A stretch of DNA of 64,000 nt from Cheiracanthium punctorium (GCA_038373885.1 JAWZYV010016535.1:806001-870000); one strand, 5' to 3'. Positions 46,972 through 58,380 are shown, counted from the stretch's first letter. The notes: generated by a model not told the origin, from the sequence alone. Numbers and translations: made by a program.

Positions 46972-48418
46972 CTAGCTGAAGTACCCGTCCTCGACGGGTT
47001 AGTGAATGAAAATTTCCAAAAAGCAAGAACTTTCGTCAGCATTGTAGGAGTACACAGAATGGATGTAGTATGTTGACAAAGTAAAGAAAGCGAAGTTATA
47101 ATTTTCATGTATTGTTAAAATATTACAGGTTAGAGAGTAACTAAGTAATATCATTTCATTCGCTTTAGTCGTAATTATGCGATGCGCGAACGAATATTTA
47201 TGCATATTGAAATAATTTTCGCAAAATCTCAAAATGTAATCAACAGTTTTGAAAAATTTGAAGCCTAGAATTTAAGTTGAGTGACAACCTATCATGTCAC
47301 CCAAATTCGTTTCATTCCCTGCAGTCTTTATTTCGTGATGCTGGAACAAATTTTCAGCATTTTAAAACAATTTTCGAAAAATCTCAAAATGTAAGCAAAA
47401 TATTTTTAAAATTCAACGCCTATAAATTAAGATTAGCAACTACCTATCATATCACTCAATTTCGTATCATTCGTATTAGTCGTTATTACGTGATGTTTGA
47501 AGAAATATAAACGTATTTTGAGAGAATTCTCACAAAATCTCAAAATCTAATAAAAATGTTTAAAAAATTGGACTCCTATAGTTTATGTTTAGCAACCATC
47601 TATCGTGTGACCAAATTTCATATCATTCGCTTTAGTCGTTATTACGTAATACGGGAACAAAGAATCACTCAGTTTTAAACGATTTTCACAAAATCTCAAG
47701 GATTTTTTAAAATTAGATGCTTATAGTTTAAGGTGAGTGACCACCTATCATTTCACCAAATATCATTTTTTCACCTTTGTAATTATTACGTGATGTGCGA
47801 ACACAAATTTACGCAGTTTGAAATGATTTTCGCAAAATTTCAAAATCTAATCAAGATTTTTTTTTAATTCGACGCCTATGTTTTAAGTTGAGTGACCACC
47901 TATCATGACACCCAATTTCATATCATTCGCTTCAGTCGTTTTTACGTGATGCTTGAACACAAATTTATGCAGTTTGAAAGGATTTTCGCAAAATCTCAAA
48001 ATCCAATCAAGATTTTTTAAAAATTGGACGCCTATGTTTTAAGTTGAGTGACCACCTATCATGACACCCAATTTCATATCATTTGCTTCAGTCGTTTTTG
48101 CGTGATGCTTGAACACAAATTTACGCAGTTTGAAACGATTTTCGCAAAATCTGAAAATCTAATCAAGATTTTTTAAAAATTCGACGCCTATGTTTTAAGT
48201 TGAGTGACCACCTATCATGACACCAAATTTCATGTCATGCGCTTCAGCCGTTTTTACGTGATGCTTAAACAAAAAAAGCGTCACGGACAGAATGACAGAC
48301 AGACAAACTTTTTTTTGAGGGTCGCATCGGATTCCCGGGTGCTTGAAACGGATAGAAATCGCAAAATTTTTGAATTCCAAGAAATGTACAGACAAAAGTC
48401 TAATTTTATTTATATAGA
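46972..48418 (-). mobile_element. Non-autonomous Helitron with tandem core
   Basis: On the minus strand it starts TCTATATAAATAAAATTAG (from 48418) and ends CTAG (46975-46972). It is inserted between A (48419 complement) and T (46971 complement), the Helitron target dinucleotide. A perfect 7-bp stem, ACCCGTC/GACGGGT with a 3-base loop, lies seven bases inside the CTAG end. Seven units of about 155 bp make up most of the interior. No Rep/helicase coding sequence is present, so it would depend on an outside helper. Confidence 0.82.
47263..48190. repeat. Tandem array, period 155-156 bp, in the Helitron
   Basis: GCCTAT-type landmarks fall at about 47263, 47418, 47574, 47719, 47874, 48030 and 48186. 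The unit reads CACCTATCATG, TTTCATATCATTCGCTT, AGTCGTTTTTACGTGATG and TCGCAAAATCTCAAAATC in order. Units on the right are more alike than units on the left. Confidence 0.93.
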
Positions 48419-48547
48419 TATAAATGCATATGTATAAACGGGTGAAGATGAGAGAGAAAGCTACAAGAGTAGTGGAAAATGCAAAATCTGCAACAGATTC
48501 CCCTATGCTTGAGATCACGCTACACCACTGATATATATATATATATA

Positions 48548-50130
48548 CAGGGTGTCCCAAAAAGGTAGTAATGGGCTTTGATTCTTTACCTGTTAGAGAT
48601 AAGTTGGCAGTGTAAATTGAAAAAATCTTCAAAATAAGGTCGGAGATAAGAATCCATTAAGAAAAAATCCCTCCCATAAATTTTCCAAAAATTACACTTT
48701 TTAAATTTGTATGCGACCCCCCCGTACAAAAATATTCCAATTAGTAAAATGTGACCCATATACTAATGAAGTGATGTACAAAATTTGAGTATTGTATAGG
48801 GATGCACTGAATACCATATTTTGCCGAATAACGAATACCGAATATTCGGTTAAAATTCTAACCGAATATTCAGCCGAACACCGAATACTTGGTTAAAATT
48901 TATTAAACTTATTTAACCATTATTAAACTTTGATTGCAATGATTAATTTGATTAGTTTGTTCTTAAACAATATTTCATATGATGTAAAACTTCATAAATT
49001 AAAATGCTGCAAAATTTAATATCCAAGTACTTCCTTTATATATTATTAATAACTTTTTTAAATATTAGTGAAATGCTGGTAATTTTTTACCTGCATATTT
49101 TATTTTAAAAAATTAGCAGTTAATTGACTTTACATATTTATGAACACTTCATGTTATGAGGTTTTTTTTTCCTGGTTACTGCTTTAAATTTAAATGACTT
49201 AGTAATAGCAAGGGTAATGTAATGTGTCATAAGATTTAAGAAAAATTGAAAAGCAACAAAATTTAAATTTAGCATCTGAGTATTTCTCACACATTAAAAC
49301 TAATTTTATTGTGATATTAGTTTTTGGTGTGATTGTGGCAACATTATGCTAGGGTGATCTGCCAAGGATGGGCTGGTGCCTTGGTAGGTGGACTTTCTAA
49401 GGGTTTCTAACACATATTCACATGTGATATTAGTAAGTAACAGCTTGAATTAATTTAGTACTATGGTACTATACCATATCTTTCACTCATGATATAAAAA
49501 ATATGTATTTGTTTACCAATTGGTGAATACTTAAATTTGTTTACTATTCGGCTGCCGAATATTTAAGTATTCGGCCGAAACGAATATTCGGTTTGCCTGC
49601 CAAATAGGCAGTATACCGAATATTCGGTGCATCCCTAGTATTGTATTTTAAAAAGTGACAAAGATATGAAGGCTAAAAATATGCTGACTTAAACCACTTT
49701 TCAATGGCTTTCGAAGGAAAAAAATCACATCAAATGGTCACATAAAGGGATCGTACAGACATTACAGAAGAAATTTTTTTTTTTTTTTTTTTTTTTTCAC
49801 TCTATCAATAAGCATTTGCATTCAAAATCATGTGTAATTTCCGATCATCTTTGTTTAAAGATATCTCTGAATTTGTGAATAAAAGCTGAAATTTTGTAGA
49901 TCGCTTTATGAGTGTATATGGGGCACATATTGCTAATTGGGAATTTTTTTGTATGGGGGGTCAGATACAAATTAAAAAATTATAACTTTTTTAAAAATTA
50001 ACGAGAGAATTTTTTTCTTGATGGAGTCTTATTTCCAACATTATTCTGAACATTTTTTCAATTTACACTGCCCACTTATCTCTAATAGATAAAGAATTAA
50101 AGCCTGTTATTACCTTTTTGGGACACCCTG
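48548..50130. mobile_element. CAGGGTGTCCC-family mariner-like element, copy 3
   Basis: TA (48546-48547) then CAGGGTGTCCCAAAAAGGTA, matched by TACCTTTTTGGGACACCCTG ending at 50130; the base after it reads TT rather than TA. The arms share TCTAATAGATAAAGAATTAAAGCC-type text in inverse. A hAT-like element sits in the middle. No transposase is readable. Confidence 0.8.
48797..49637. mobile_element. hAT-like element with TAGGGATGCAC ends, copy 1
   Basis: TAGGGATGCACTGAATA at the left and the inverse of TAGGGATGCACCGAATATTC at the right, flanked by the perfect 8-bp duplication GTATTGTA (48789-48796, 49638-49645). CCGAATATTCGG words are clustered at both ends. A close relative lies at 55836-56639. 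Confidence 0.93.
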
Positions 50131-51714
50131 TTTATTAAGTGTACCAGAAAAAGAATGTCATTTCTTTACTTTAAAATAAAACAAATTTTTCACAACACAG
50201 TTGTACCTTAATAATGGATTCATGTTTGTTACATTTTAAATAAAAAACTTTGTACATAACTGTAGTTTTCTTACAAGAAAGATATTTGAAGAAAAAAAAA
50301 AGGGGGGGTGGCTGCCAACCCTCTTAGAAGAATGTCCCCCCCAACCTCATAGGTTACAAAGTTTAGATAACTTTCTTACTGAGTTCCCATGTCTACAAAC
50401 CTCACACACCTACCAAATTTCATATTATTAACTTCAGAAGTTTCGGCTAGGCAAAATATTGACAAACAAAAAAACATTACTTTCCAGTTCCCCTAATAAT
50501 TTAAAACACAACTCTAAATATATAAGTAAACTTTTTTCTGTCTAAATAAAATACTAAATTATTCAACTTTAACAAATTAAATATTTCAGTATACTTCAAT
50601 ACTGTATTTAATTAGTGTTTTCTGAACTAAAGCAAAATTATGCATTTACATTATTTATCATAGTTTTTTCAATTTCGAAGGATTTCGTTTTGTGTGAACA
50701 GACCCTCTTACACCAATGCTTAATTCAGACAGCATGCATAATAAAAAAAAATGAAACTCTTATTTGAAAAAACTGTTCAAAATGAACTGAAATTGTAATT
50801 TCCTTTCAAAGCCCGATGACCATGACTTCAAATATGACACCATTGTCACTTTGCAAAGCCTAATTTTGTCATACAAATAATTAACTTTTTTTACTCTTGG
50901 AAATAGAATAGAGCTGAAAATAGCAAAAAATGGCTTAAAGATGAGGGAATGTGTGGATTTTCAGATTTTTAAAGTAGCACAGATTGTTTTCTATTTTTTT
51001 ATACGTAATTATGAAAAAATTTCAAGTGGATCGTACAAACAATGTAGATGTTATTACTCTTTTTGAGTTTCTTAATCTTCTTGGAGTAATGGAGGTAAAA
51101 GTTTTATCTTGAAGTGGTTGCCTGGAATTGTTAGAAAGTGTGTCAGGGATCAGCATAGTTATATAGTAGGATAAACCTAAAATGAAACAGCAGTGCCCAA
51201 TTTTATTGCAGTGAAACTTATTGGAAGCGACTACCCTATGTTCCATAATTGGTCATAAGAGAGGTGGTCGTTCAAAGTATAAACATTTTGTAGACAAGAA
51301 AAAAGTGCTAAAAAATTTGATATTTATGAAATTGCATATGAATACATAATTATACAAACATATTTTTAAAATTTAAATTTTAATAAAATATTTAGTAATT
51401 TTGGATTATTTCCTTCTTTTCACTGTGAGTATTTCTCTCGCTACTTTACTTTTTGTATCCGACAAAAGAGCATTTATCATGATATTCTTCAATCATTCTG
51501 AATTTGCCAGAATACAATCTATTTGCTGTAAAATATACTTTTTGCTTTCTCCCACAACCGAAAGTAACCACCAACTTCCTCCCAATTTAATTTTTTGTGT
51601 GAGTCAATCACATCAATTCACTGCTCCAATGGTAAAATCACTTGTTTCCTAGGTATGTCTCTTCTCTAACCTACAAGATTTTGTATGAGATGTGTACATA
51701 TACTTGCACCTGCT
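50131..51714. other. Non-coding stretch
   Basis: No gene is supported. A TIR-like piece CAGTGAAACTTATTGGAAGCG at 51209 resembles pogo/Tigger ends. A G/C-rich patch lies at 50301-50345. Confidence 0.45.
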
Positions 51715-51874
51715 GTCAATTTTCAGATAGCTAAAGCAGTGGATGGAAATGGCTTAAATGAAGCAGTAGAAGAGTACCAATGCTTCATTAAAAATCTTTG
51801 TGAAAAATCATTGAGGAAAAAGAAAAACAAGTTTTTGATGAACATTACATGGTGGACCGGTAAACTTAGCATAT
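51715..51874 (+). pseudogene. LINE linker before the RT domain
   Basis: The frame reads AVDGNGLNEAVEEYQCFIKN and ends in a WWTGKLS motif. Trp-Trp followed by a basic helix is typical of the segment between endonuclease and RT in R1/jockey-like LINEs. The frame stops at the insertion point of the element at 51875. Confidence 0.6.
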
Positions 51875-52915
51875 CATTCCTGCCAACATCTAGTGAAGAA
51901 AATCCAGTAGATTTATGTGGTATCATAATCTTAAAGGCATAATTATTTATCTAAGTCACAAAACACGCTTCAAAATTTTTTCACACATTAAATTTCGCCA
52001 TCTATTCAATGTATTATTTAAAAAAAATATAATTTGACATGACACAACACAGTCATGGTTTTTAAAATGAAAAGTTTGCTTTTTGTAACAATTTATGTTT
52101 GAAATTTCAATCACACATAAGGTCGTGATATTAAAAATAGAATTTGTAGAAGAGCTCAGAAATAGAATTCTTTTAACATAAAATGAATAAAACTTCAATG
52201 CTTCTTTACGTTCACAAGTTTTTTCTTAAATGTTCGAAATTCTACAAAATATCTGCTTTTTAGACTAAAAAAAATGTTGTAAAATTTTGGGACTTGTAAA
52301 CTTTCTCTCAAAAAATGTTACAATTAAACAATTTACCATCTAATTCTAAAATTTTCAAGAATCCTTCACAAATGAGTAATCAATATAAGCAAAAATCTTT
52401 ATTATTGGACCAAAATACCATGATATATTGGTCCATATTAAATGAATAGACCCAGAGAGCGGTAATCTTTCAGAACTGGTGGGGTAATAAATGTATCGAT
52501 TATTAAAGCTTCAAAATTTTACCCCTTGTTTACAATTAGCCCACTTTCGTGGCAGGAAGTGGAAGAAATGGCAGTAACAGGAGTGTAAACACCTCTCTCA
52601 TCCTGCTCATGCCATGACCTTTCTCGCTGACCTCTCTGCCCAGCGCTATCCGCCTTCAAGGGATTTTTAAGGGAGGAGGAGGGAAGTACAGTAGAAAACT
52701 ACACACAGGAGAAGGCGGGTACAGCTGAATGTAAACGCTCATTACTTTTGGAGCTGACGCAGAAGAATTTCCAGGGAAAAAAAAGCTGCAATGAGAGAAG
52801 TGGGAAGGGCTGAATGTAAATGGGGCATTAGAGAACCAGGAGATTTTAATGAAACCAGGAGAAACCATCAAAATCCAGTAGTCTCCTGAAAAGTCCAGTA
52901 GAGTTGGCAGGTATG
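51875..52915. mobile_element. hAT-like element with CATNCCTGCCAAC ends in the LINE
   Basis: CATTCCTGCCAAC at the left and the inverse of CATACCTGCCAAC at the right. GCATAT occurs on both sides (51869-51874, 52916-52921). Removing the element plus one GCATAT leaves the LINE frame open across the joint. The observed duplication is six bases rather than the usual eight. Confidence 0.78.
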
Positions 52916-52921
52916 GCATAT

Positions 52922-54300
52922 TAAGAAATAAAATAAAGGCCCTTTATAAAAGAAAAGTACGAGCAAAAAACCCAGGAAGCGAAGAATCTAAAATTTTTTT
53001 CTATAAAACCAGAGCTCAGTGTTGTAAGCTAATTAAAACTACCCAGAAAATAGTTTGGAAAAATACTGTACGAATAATAATGAAACTTATGGGAAAATTT
53101 TCAAATTGCTAAAAAATAATAGCAGCGATATGACGATAAACCATATGTTCTATGGGCTTCCTATTGACACCACATATCAAAATATGCTAGAATTTCTAAT
53201 CCAGACTCATTTTCACACTGAAGAAGAATTAGAGACTCCCTCTAATCCATATATTAATAATATAAAAGATTATACCCCAGTAACTAAAAAAGAGCTATCA
53301 TTTAGTATCTTGCAACAGAAGAACAATAAATCACTGGGCATTGACAAAGTTGATAGCCTAACCTTAAAAAAACATACACAAATTAAAATCAATAGACATC
53401 CTAAAAATTTTTAACAAGTGTCTGTCCTTGGGTGTTTACCCCAGACATTGGAAATTGATCTAGTGATATTTTTTTCAGAAAAACAAACAAACAAAAAAGA
53501 CCTAAGTGACCCTAAGGCTTACAGACCAATATGCTTGCTGAATACAATAGCTAAGGCAATTGAAAGGACAATTAAAACTAGAACTATGTACCTACTGGAA
53601 TAGGCACAATATTTCCTTACAAATCAATTTGGCTTCCACGAATCTCACAATACTGTTTTCCTTGTACATAAAATAAATCAAACAATAATTAAAATTTAGA
53701 AACACATAAAATTTGCACCCTAGTATCGTATGATATCCAGGGTTTCTTTGATAACATAAATTGGAGAATAACAAAAGAAATTATAGCCCAACTTCCCTTA
53801 CCTACTTATTTAAAATCAGTTCTAATGGATTATCTCCAGGACAGGGGATAATATCAAACCCTCAAGATTTAACAATATAAAAACAAATTTTTAAGGGGTC
53901 TCCCCAGGGCTCCTGTATAGGACCCTTGCTTTGGTTACTAGTCGATGACAAAATTCTAAAAGAGTATAATTCAAAATATGAAAACATGTGGGCCTATGCC
54001 GATGATTTTATAATGCTAACTCCCGCAGATACCCGACCAGAGACAGAAACCAAAGTAACAAATTCAATTCTTTAACACAATAGGCCTGAAATACAACTTA
54101 AAAATTTCCCTTACAAAGACAAAAGCTATGGTATAACGGAAAAAAGCTTCAAAAAAGAAATCCCATATTTAAACTTGAGGGGCAGACAATATCAATAGTA
54201 AAACATCTTAATTATTTAGGCGTTGTTCTGGATAACAGACAGAATTGGCAGGAACATCTTAATTACATCAAGCTTAAAACATCTGACTTTATGAAGAATT
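52922..54300 (+). pseudogene. LINE reverse transcriptase remnant
   Basis: This RT would copy the LINE RNA at the nicked target site. It starts with a basic segment (IKALYKRKVRAK) and a long helical linker up to about 53414. After frame changes it shows DPKAYRPICLLNTIAKAIER (from about 53508), a typical motif of jockey/R1-type RT. Later come FGFHESHNT, GSCIGPLLW and the catalytic WAYADDFIML (near 53990), which holds the two Asp residues. Several stops and frameshifts (for example 53412, 53601 and 53697) show that it is dead. The domain is cut at 54307 by a mariner-like element. Confidence 0.85.
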
Positions 54301-54307
54301 CAATATA

Positions 54308-55087
54308 CAGGGTGGCCATAATTAAACTGCACGTGTTCAAGGGGTGCTGGAGAGAAAACTACTGGGAATATTCCAGTGAAATTTGGTATCTACACATTTC
54401 AGAACATGCGCAAGTCAAATATGAAAAAAAAAAAATCGCCATTTTTGCCCGATAGATGGCGCTGTATCGTATTTCAACGTTTATCGGCAGCATATATGCA
54501 AATTTTAAGCTCATCGAACAGTATAAAAACAAGACGACATTGAGTAATGGTCAATCATGACTCTGAATAAGAAGGAAGTGCATTGTTAGTAAAGATATTC
54601 TATCAGAATGGTAGCAGTTATGCAGCTACTCTGAAAGAATACCGGTGTATGAAACGATTAAGAAGAGGTCCAATGAGTGTCAATGAGAATAAATAATGGT
54701 TTAATTGTTTTCCAAAGCGTCTTTATGGATTGTTTAATTTGTGATCTTAAATTACGTTAATTTTTGATTGCATGATAGTGTAAAAATTTAATTACTGAAG
54801 CGAATTGTATTAAATTTTGATAAACTGTAAATGATGTTTTATATTGTTTATATGCCTCTTAGAATGTCATTATGCTCTGTCTATTGGTTTTGGAAGTTGT
54901 ATATGCCACCGGGGAGCGTTGAAATACGATACAGCGCCATCTATTGGTTGAAAATGGCGATATTTTTTTTTCATATTTGACTTGCACAGGCTCTGAAACG
55001 TGTAGATACCAAATTTCACTGGAATATTCCCAGTAGTTTTCTCTCCAGCACCCCTTGAACACGTGCAGTTTAATTATGGCCACCCTG
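54308..55087. mobile_element. Mariner-like MITE with about 170-bp inverted repeats
   Basis: TA (54306-54307) then CAGGGTGGCCATAATTAAAC, and the inverse ending GGCCACCCTG then TA (55088-55089). The two arms pair almost continuously through ACTGCACGTGTTCAAGGGG, ATATTCCAGTGAAATTTGG and GGCGCTGTATCG. About 400 bp of unrelated middle has no coding capacity that I recognise. Confidence 0.9.
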
Positions 55088-55282
55088 TACATCTCACATA
55101 TAAAATAAGGAATCAATCTTGAAACTTTAAAAATATAGTACAAGATGGTCCTCGAAAAACAAATAGATTACGGTGCACCAGTTTGGTACCCACAACTGAC
55201 TGTCACTGCCAAAAATAAACTAAATTCAATTCAGTGTAATATATTGTTACAAACAACGAAAGTCGAAGAACATCATCAATAG

Positions 55283-55381
55283 CAGTGGCTTAGGCAGAAA
55301 TTTTTCATGGGGGGTGGGGGGTGTTACGACTACTGCAACTCACATATATGTATACATCAAACCCCCTAGGCTACGCCACTG
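55283..55381. mobile_element. 99-bp hAT-like MITE with CAGTGGC ends
   Basis: CAGTGGCTTAGGCAG at the left and the inverse of CAGTGGCGTAGCCTAGG at the right. The flanks ATCAATAG and GTCAATAG match at seven of eight. It shares CTACTGCAACTCACATATATG with the copy at 58077. Confidence 0.85.
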
Positions 55382-55835
55382 GTCAATAGCTCTCAATGCT
55401 ATAACGGATATTCCTCCAATCAATATCACACTGCAGTCGAAGATAAAGAAATTTAATTTAATTAACAACAATGAAAGAATAATGATAAATGGAGAAATCT
55501 TTGAACCAGGAGAGATAGAAAAGAAAATAATCAAGAGCACAATAGACTTGACCCAGGAATATAATAACCTATACATCGAAAAAACAGTTCTGCAAAATGA
55601 TGAGCTCAAATATCTAAAAATTTATACAGATGGATGTAGGATTTCCCTGGGGACTGCCTATGCATTTACTGTCTATTTCAAGGCAACTACATATATGATT
55701 TTTAACGAAAGAATAAGAGCTATCAACTCAATTTATCAAGCAGAGTAACTTGCTTTACAAAAAGACATTCAACCATCAGTAGAAAATAATTACAAAAATA
55801 TTCGTCTTAACAGACAACAAAGCTACAGTTGAAGC

Positions 55836-56639
55836 TAGGGATGCACTGAATACCATATTTTGCCGAATACCGAATACTTGGTTAAAATTTATTAAACTTA
55901 GATTATGCAATGATTAATTTAAAATGATCAATGATTAATTTAATTAGTTTTTTCTTAAACAATATTTCATATGGTGTAAAACTTTCAAAAATTAAAATGC
56001 TGCAAAATTTAATATCCAAGTGCTTTTCCTTTATATATTATTAATAACTTTTTTAAATATTAATGAAATGCTGGTAATTTTTTTACATGCACATTTTATT
56101 TAAAAAATTGGCAGTTAATTGACTTTACATATTTATGAACACAATGTTATGAGTTTTTTTTTCCCTGCTTACTGTTTCAAATTTAAATCAGTTAGTAACA
56201 GCAAGGTTAATGTAATGTGTCATGCGATTTAAGAAAAATTGAAAAGCAACAAAATTCAAATTTAACACCTGACTGTTTTCTCTTACATTAAAACTAATTT
56301 CATTGTGATATTTGTTTTTTGTGCGATTGTGTAACACTATCTGAGGGCTATCTGCCAAGGATGGGGGTGCCTTGGTAGGTGGACTTTCTAAGGGTTCCTA
56401 ACACTTATTCACATGCGATATTAGTAAGTAACGACTTGAATCAGTTTAGTACTATGGTACTATACCATATCTTTCATTCATGATATAAAAAATATGTATT
56501 TGTTTACTGATTGGTGAATACTAGAATTTGTTTACTATTCGGTTGCCGAATATTTAAGTATTCAGCCGAACCGAATATTCGGTTTGTCTGCGGAATAGGC
56601 AGTATACCGAATACCAAACGAATATTCGGTGCATCCCTA
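55836..56639. mobile_element. hAT-like element with TAGGGATGCAC ends, copy 2
   Basis: Ends as in 48797-49637, flanked by the perfect 8-bp duplication GTTGAAGC (55828-55835, 56640-56647). The two copies share most of their length by eye, with a few short gaps. It interrupts the LINE RNase H. Confidence 0.95.
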
Positions 56640-57350
56640 GTTGAAGCCTATATAAATCAATATCCTTGTACACAAATAATGGTGGAGACACTGAAAGCAA
56701 TAGCTCAAAATTCCGACGAAACATTCATAATAAACTGGACTAGGGCTCACGTGGGCACAAAAGGAAACGAGAGAGCTGACAGACTTGCTAGGGAACCTAT
56801 AGATAAACAATATGCAGCAATAAATACCAGCCTCCCTGGTCCCATTTCCAGAATTCACTACTTAATAAATAAAGAAATAATCAATAGCTGGCAGGATTTA
56901 TAGACTAATACAGAGCAGGGAAGGTATACTTTATATAAAAACTGTTTGCACCAATTACATCCTCAAGCATAGTGTTGAGATACATTTTCTGACTGGCAAC
57001 AGATATTTCCCAACATATTTGTTAAAAATCCAGAAGAAAGCAGACAATCTATGTCATTGCAGAAAAACTGGATACCTGTTACATTACAAATACGAAAATT
57101 GTCCCATATGAAACACCACTTCAAATCTAGTCGTTCTGTAGATATCCATCAGCAATTTACGTTTGATAGAAAACAAAAAATACTCAAGAGAAATATGTCA
57201 AAATTACAGTATACTGCAAACACCATTCCTATATTATTTAAGAAACTAAGGGGGAGAAAACCAATATGTATAATAGAAACAGGGACAGTAGAGGGAGTGA
57301 GTGTATTGTATAGTGTATGTTATATGTATATTGTACGTGTGTTGTGAATT

Positions 57351-58076
57351 ATTTTAATAAAGCATCTTGTTACTCTGTAGCATCTCATTTTCTAATGCGG
57401 CATACGTGTGTTTTAATATTTTATTTTGTGGTAGAGTATATGTATATTGTAACATCTTAATTTGCAATATATATTGTGATTGATTGTAAATTGATCTTTT
57501 GAGATATTGCATTGTACTGTGATGTTGTGATGTTTGAGAGAGGAGCTTTGGGACGTGGAAATAAAGTTTTAAACCGCTTTGCGATTGGCTTCCCTGGAGG
57601 GTGTTCCCTGTTGTTGATTTACAGCAGAGAGCAACTGGTTTGGAATGTTTTTTTTTAAACCGGGTTCTATCACTTATAAAGAGTTGTGTGATCTCTTCTA
57701 GAGGATCTTTTAACATTAAGTAGACAGGGTAAAAAATCATTGCTTTGAAAAATTGGTCATTGGAGAGGAGGGGGGGGGGGGGTTGCTTAATACGGGTGGT
57801 CGCTTATAGAAGTTTTACTGTACTCAGTTTTAAAGCATAATCTGTAAGTTTTATTAAAGAAGCGGTATTACTCAGTTGAAAATGCTTTCCAGTGCTTGGA
57901 AATATTTTATTGTTAAGGGTGGCATTAGCTTCTTAAATTTGAGGGCCTAGGAACTCTGAATTCGCAGTTCCTGGATTGATTTTTAGCAACATTTTAGAAA
58001 CATTTATAAGTTTATAAAACAAAATCATAAAAATAGAATTTTAAAGTATGCCTGAGGACTTGTAACACCCTACACA
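57351..58076. other. LINE 3' flank and TIR-like end
   Basis: No gene is supported. A pogo/Tigger-like end, inverse of CAGTAAAACTTCTATAAGCG, lies at 57801-57820 followed by TA. A run of 13 G lies just before it. A minus frame of 128 residues at 57354-57740 is Gln-rich and shows no known domain. Confidence 0.5.
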
Positions 58077-58257
58077 CAGTGGCGTAGCCAGAAGTTTTTC
58101 ACGGGGTTGGTGGGGGGTGGTATGGCTACTGCAACTCACATATATGTATACGTGTGGGTAATAAGGGAGTAAAGAATATACATTTTGTACAGCAAAACAT
58201 TCATGGAGGGGTTATTCATGACCCCCTATCTCCCCCCACCCCCCGGTTATGTCACTG
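58077..58257. mobile_element. hAT-like MITE with CAGTGGCGTAGCC ends
   Basis: CAGTGGCGTAGCCAGAAG at the left and the inverse of CAGTGACATAACCGGGG at the right, flanked by the perfect 8-bp duplication CCTACACA (58069-58076, 58258-58265). Confidence 0.95.
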
Positions 58258-58380
58258 CCTACACATATTATAAACCCAAGTGGGTCAAAAAGACTAGATA
58301 ATAGGGGAGAAAAAGGGGGAAAAAATAGTCCTTTTGAAAAAAGTGAGTATGATGTGTACTACTTGCTATTATTGACTGTC

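Larger units (their letters stand above)
46148..48530. mobile_element. hAT-like element with CAGTGGTGTA ends, holding two others
   Basis: CAGTGGTGTATTCTCAAGGGG at the left and, in inverse at the right, CAGTGGTGTAGCGTGATCTC. The flanks ATATATTT (46140-46147) and ATATATAT (48531-48538) match at seven of eight, but they lie in simple TA sequence, so the duplication is weak evidence. A mariner-like MITE (46651-46957) and a Helitron (46972-48418) lie inside. Confidence 0.6.
55090..56903 (+). pseudogene. LINE C-terminal part with RNase H, interrupted twice
   Basis: The segment opens with QIDYGAPVWYP, a common landmark after the LINE RT domain. A 99-bp MITE follows at 55283. The RNase H domain starts at KYLKIYTDGCR (55600 on), giving the first catalytic Asp. 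A further Asp appears in the broken text before 55836, where a TAGGGATGC hAT element splits the domain. It resumes after 56647 with NWTRAHVGTKGNERADRLA, which carries the conserved His and final Asp. It ends near 56903 and is inactive as found. Confidence 0.82.
51715..57350 (+). mobile_element. 5'-truncated LINE with RNase H, carrying four insertions
   Basis: This non-LTR retrotransposon keeps the linker, reverse transcriptase, RNase H and 3' end, but no endonuclease. The domain order RT then RNase H fits the I/R1/Outcast-like side of the LINEs; I cannot place it more exactly. Four DNA elements are inserted: 51875-52915, 54308-55087, 55283-55381 and 55836-56639. The LINE text resumes across each. 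AATAAA at about 57356 marks the 3' end. Confidence 0.82.

Noticed and set aside
47263..48190. Regularly spaced repeats that could suggest a CRISPR array
   Set aside because: Units are about 155 bp and contiguous with no unique spacers, in a eukaryotic Helitron. No cas gene is present.
50390..50490. Text resembling the start of the Helitron unit (CAAATTTCATATTATTAACTT)
   Set aside because: Similarity is short, and no TC or CTAG end, hairpin or tandem unit is present.
57354..57740. 128-residue minus-strand frame, Gln- and Tyr-rich
   Set aside because: It lies across the LINE 3' end and flank, is low in complexity, and shows no domain. Probably a chance frame.
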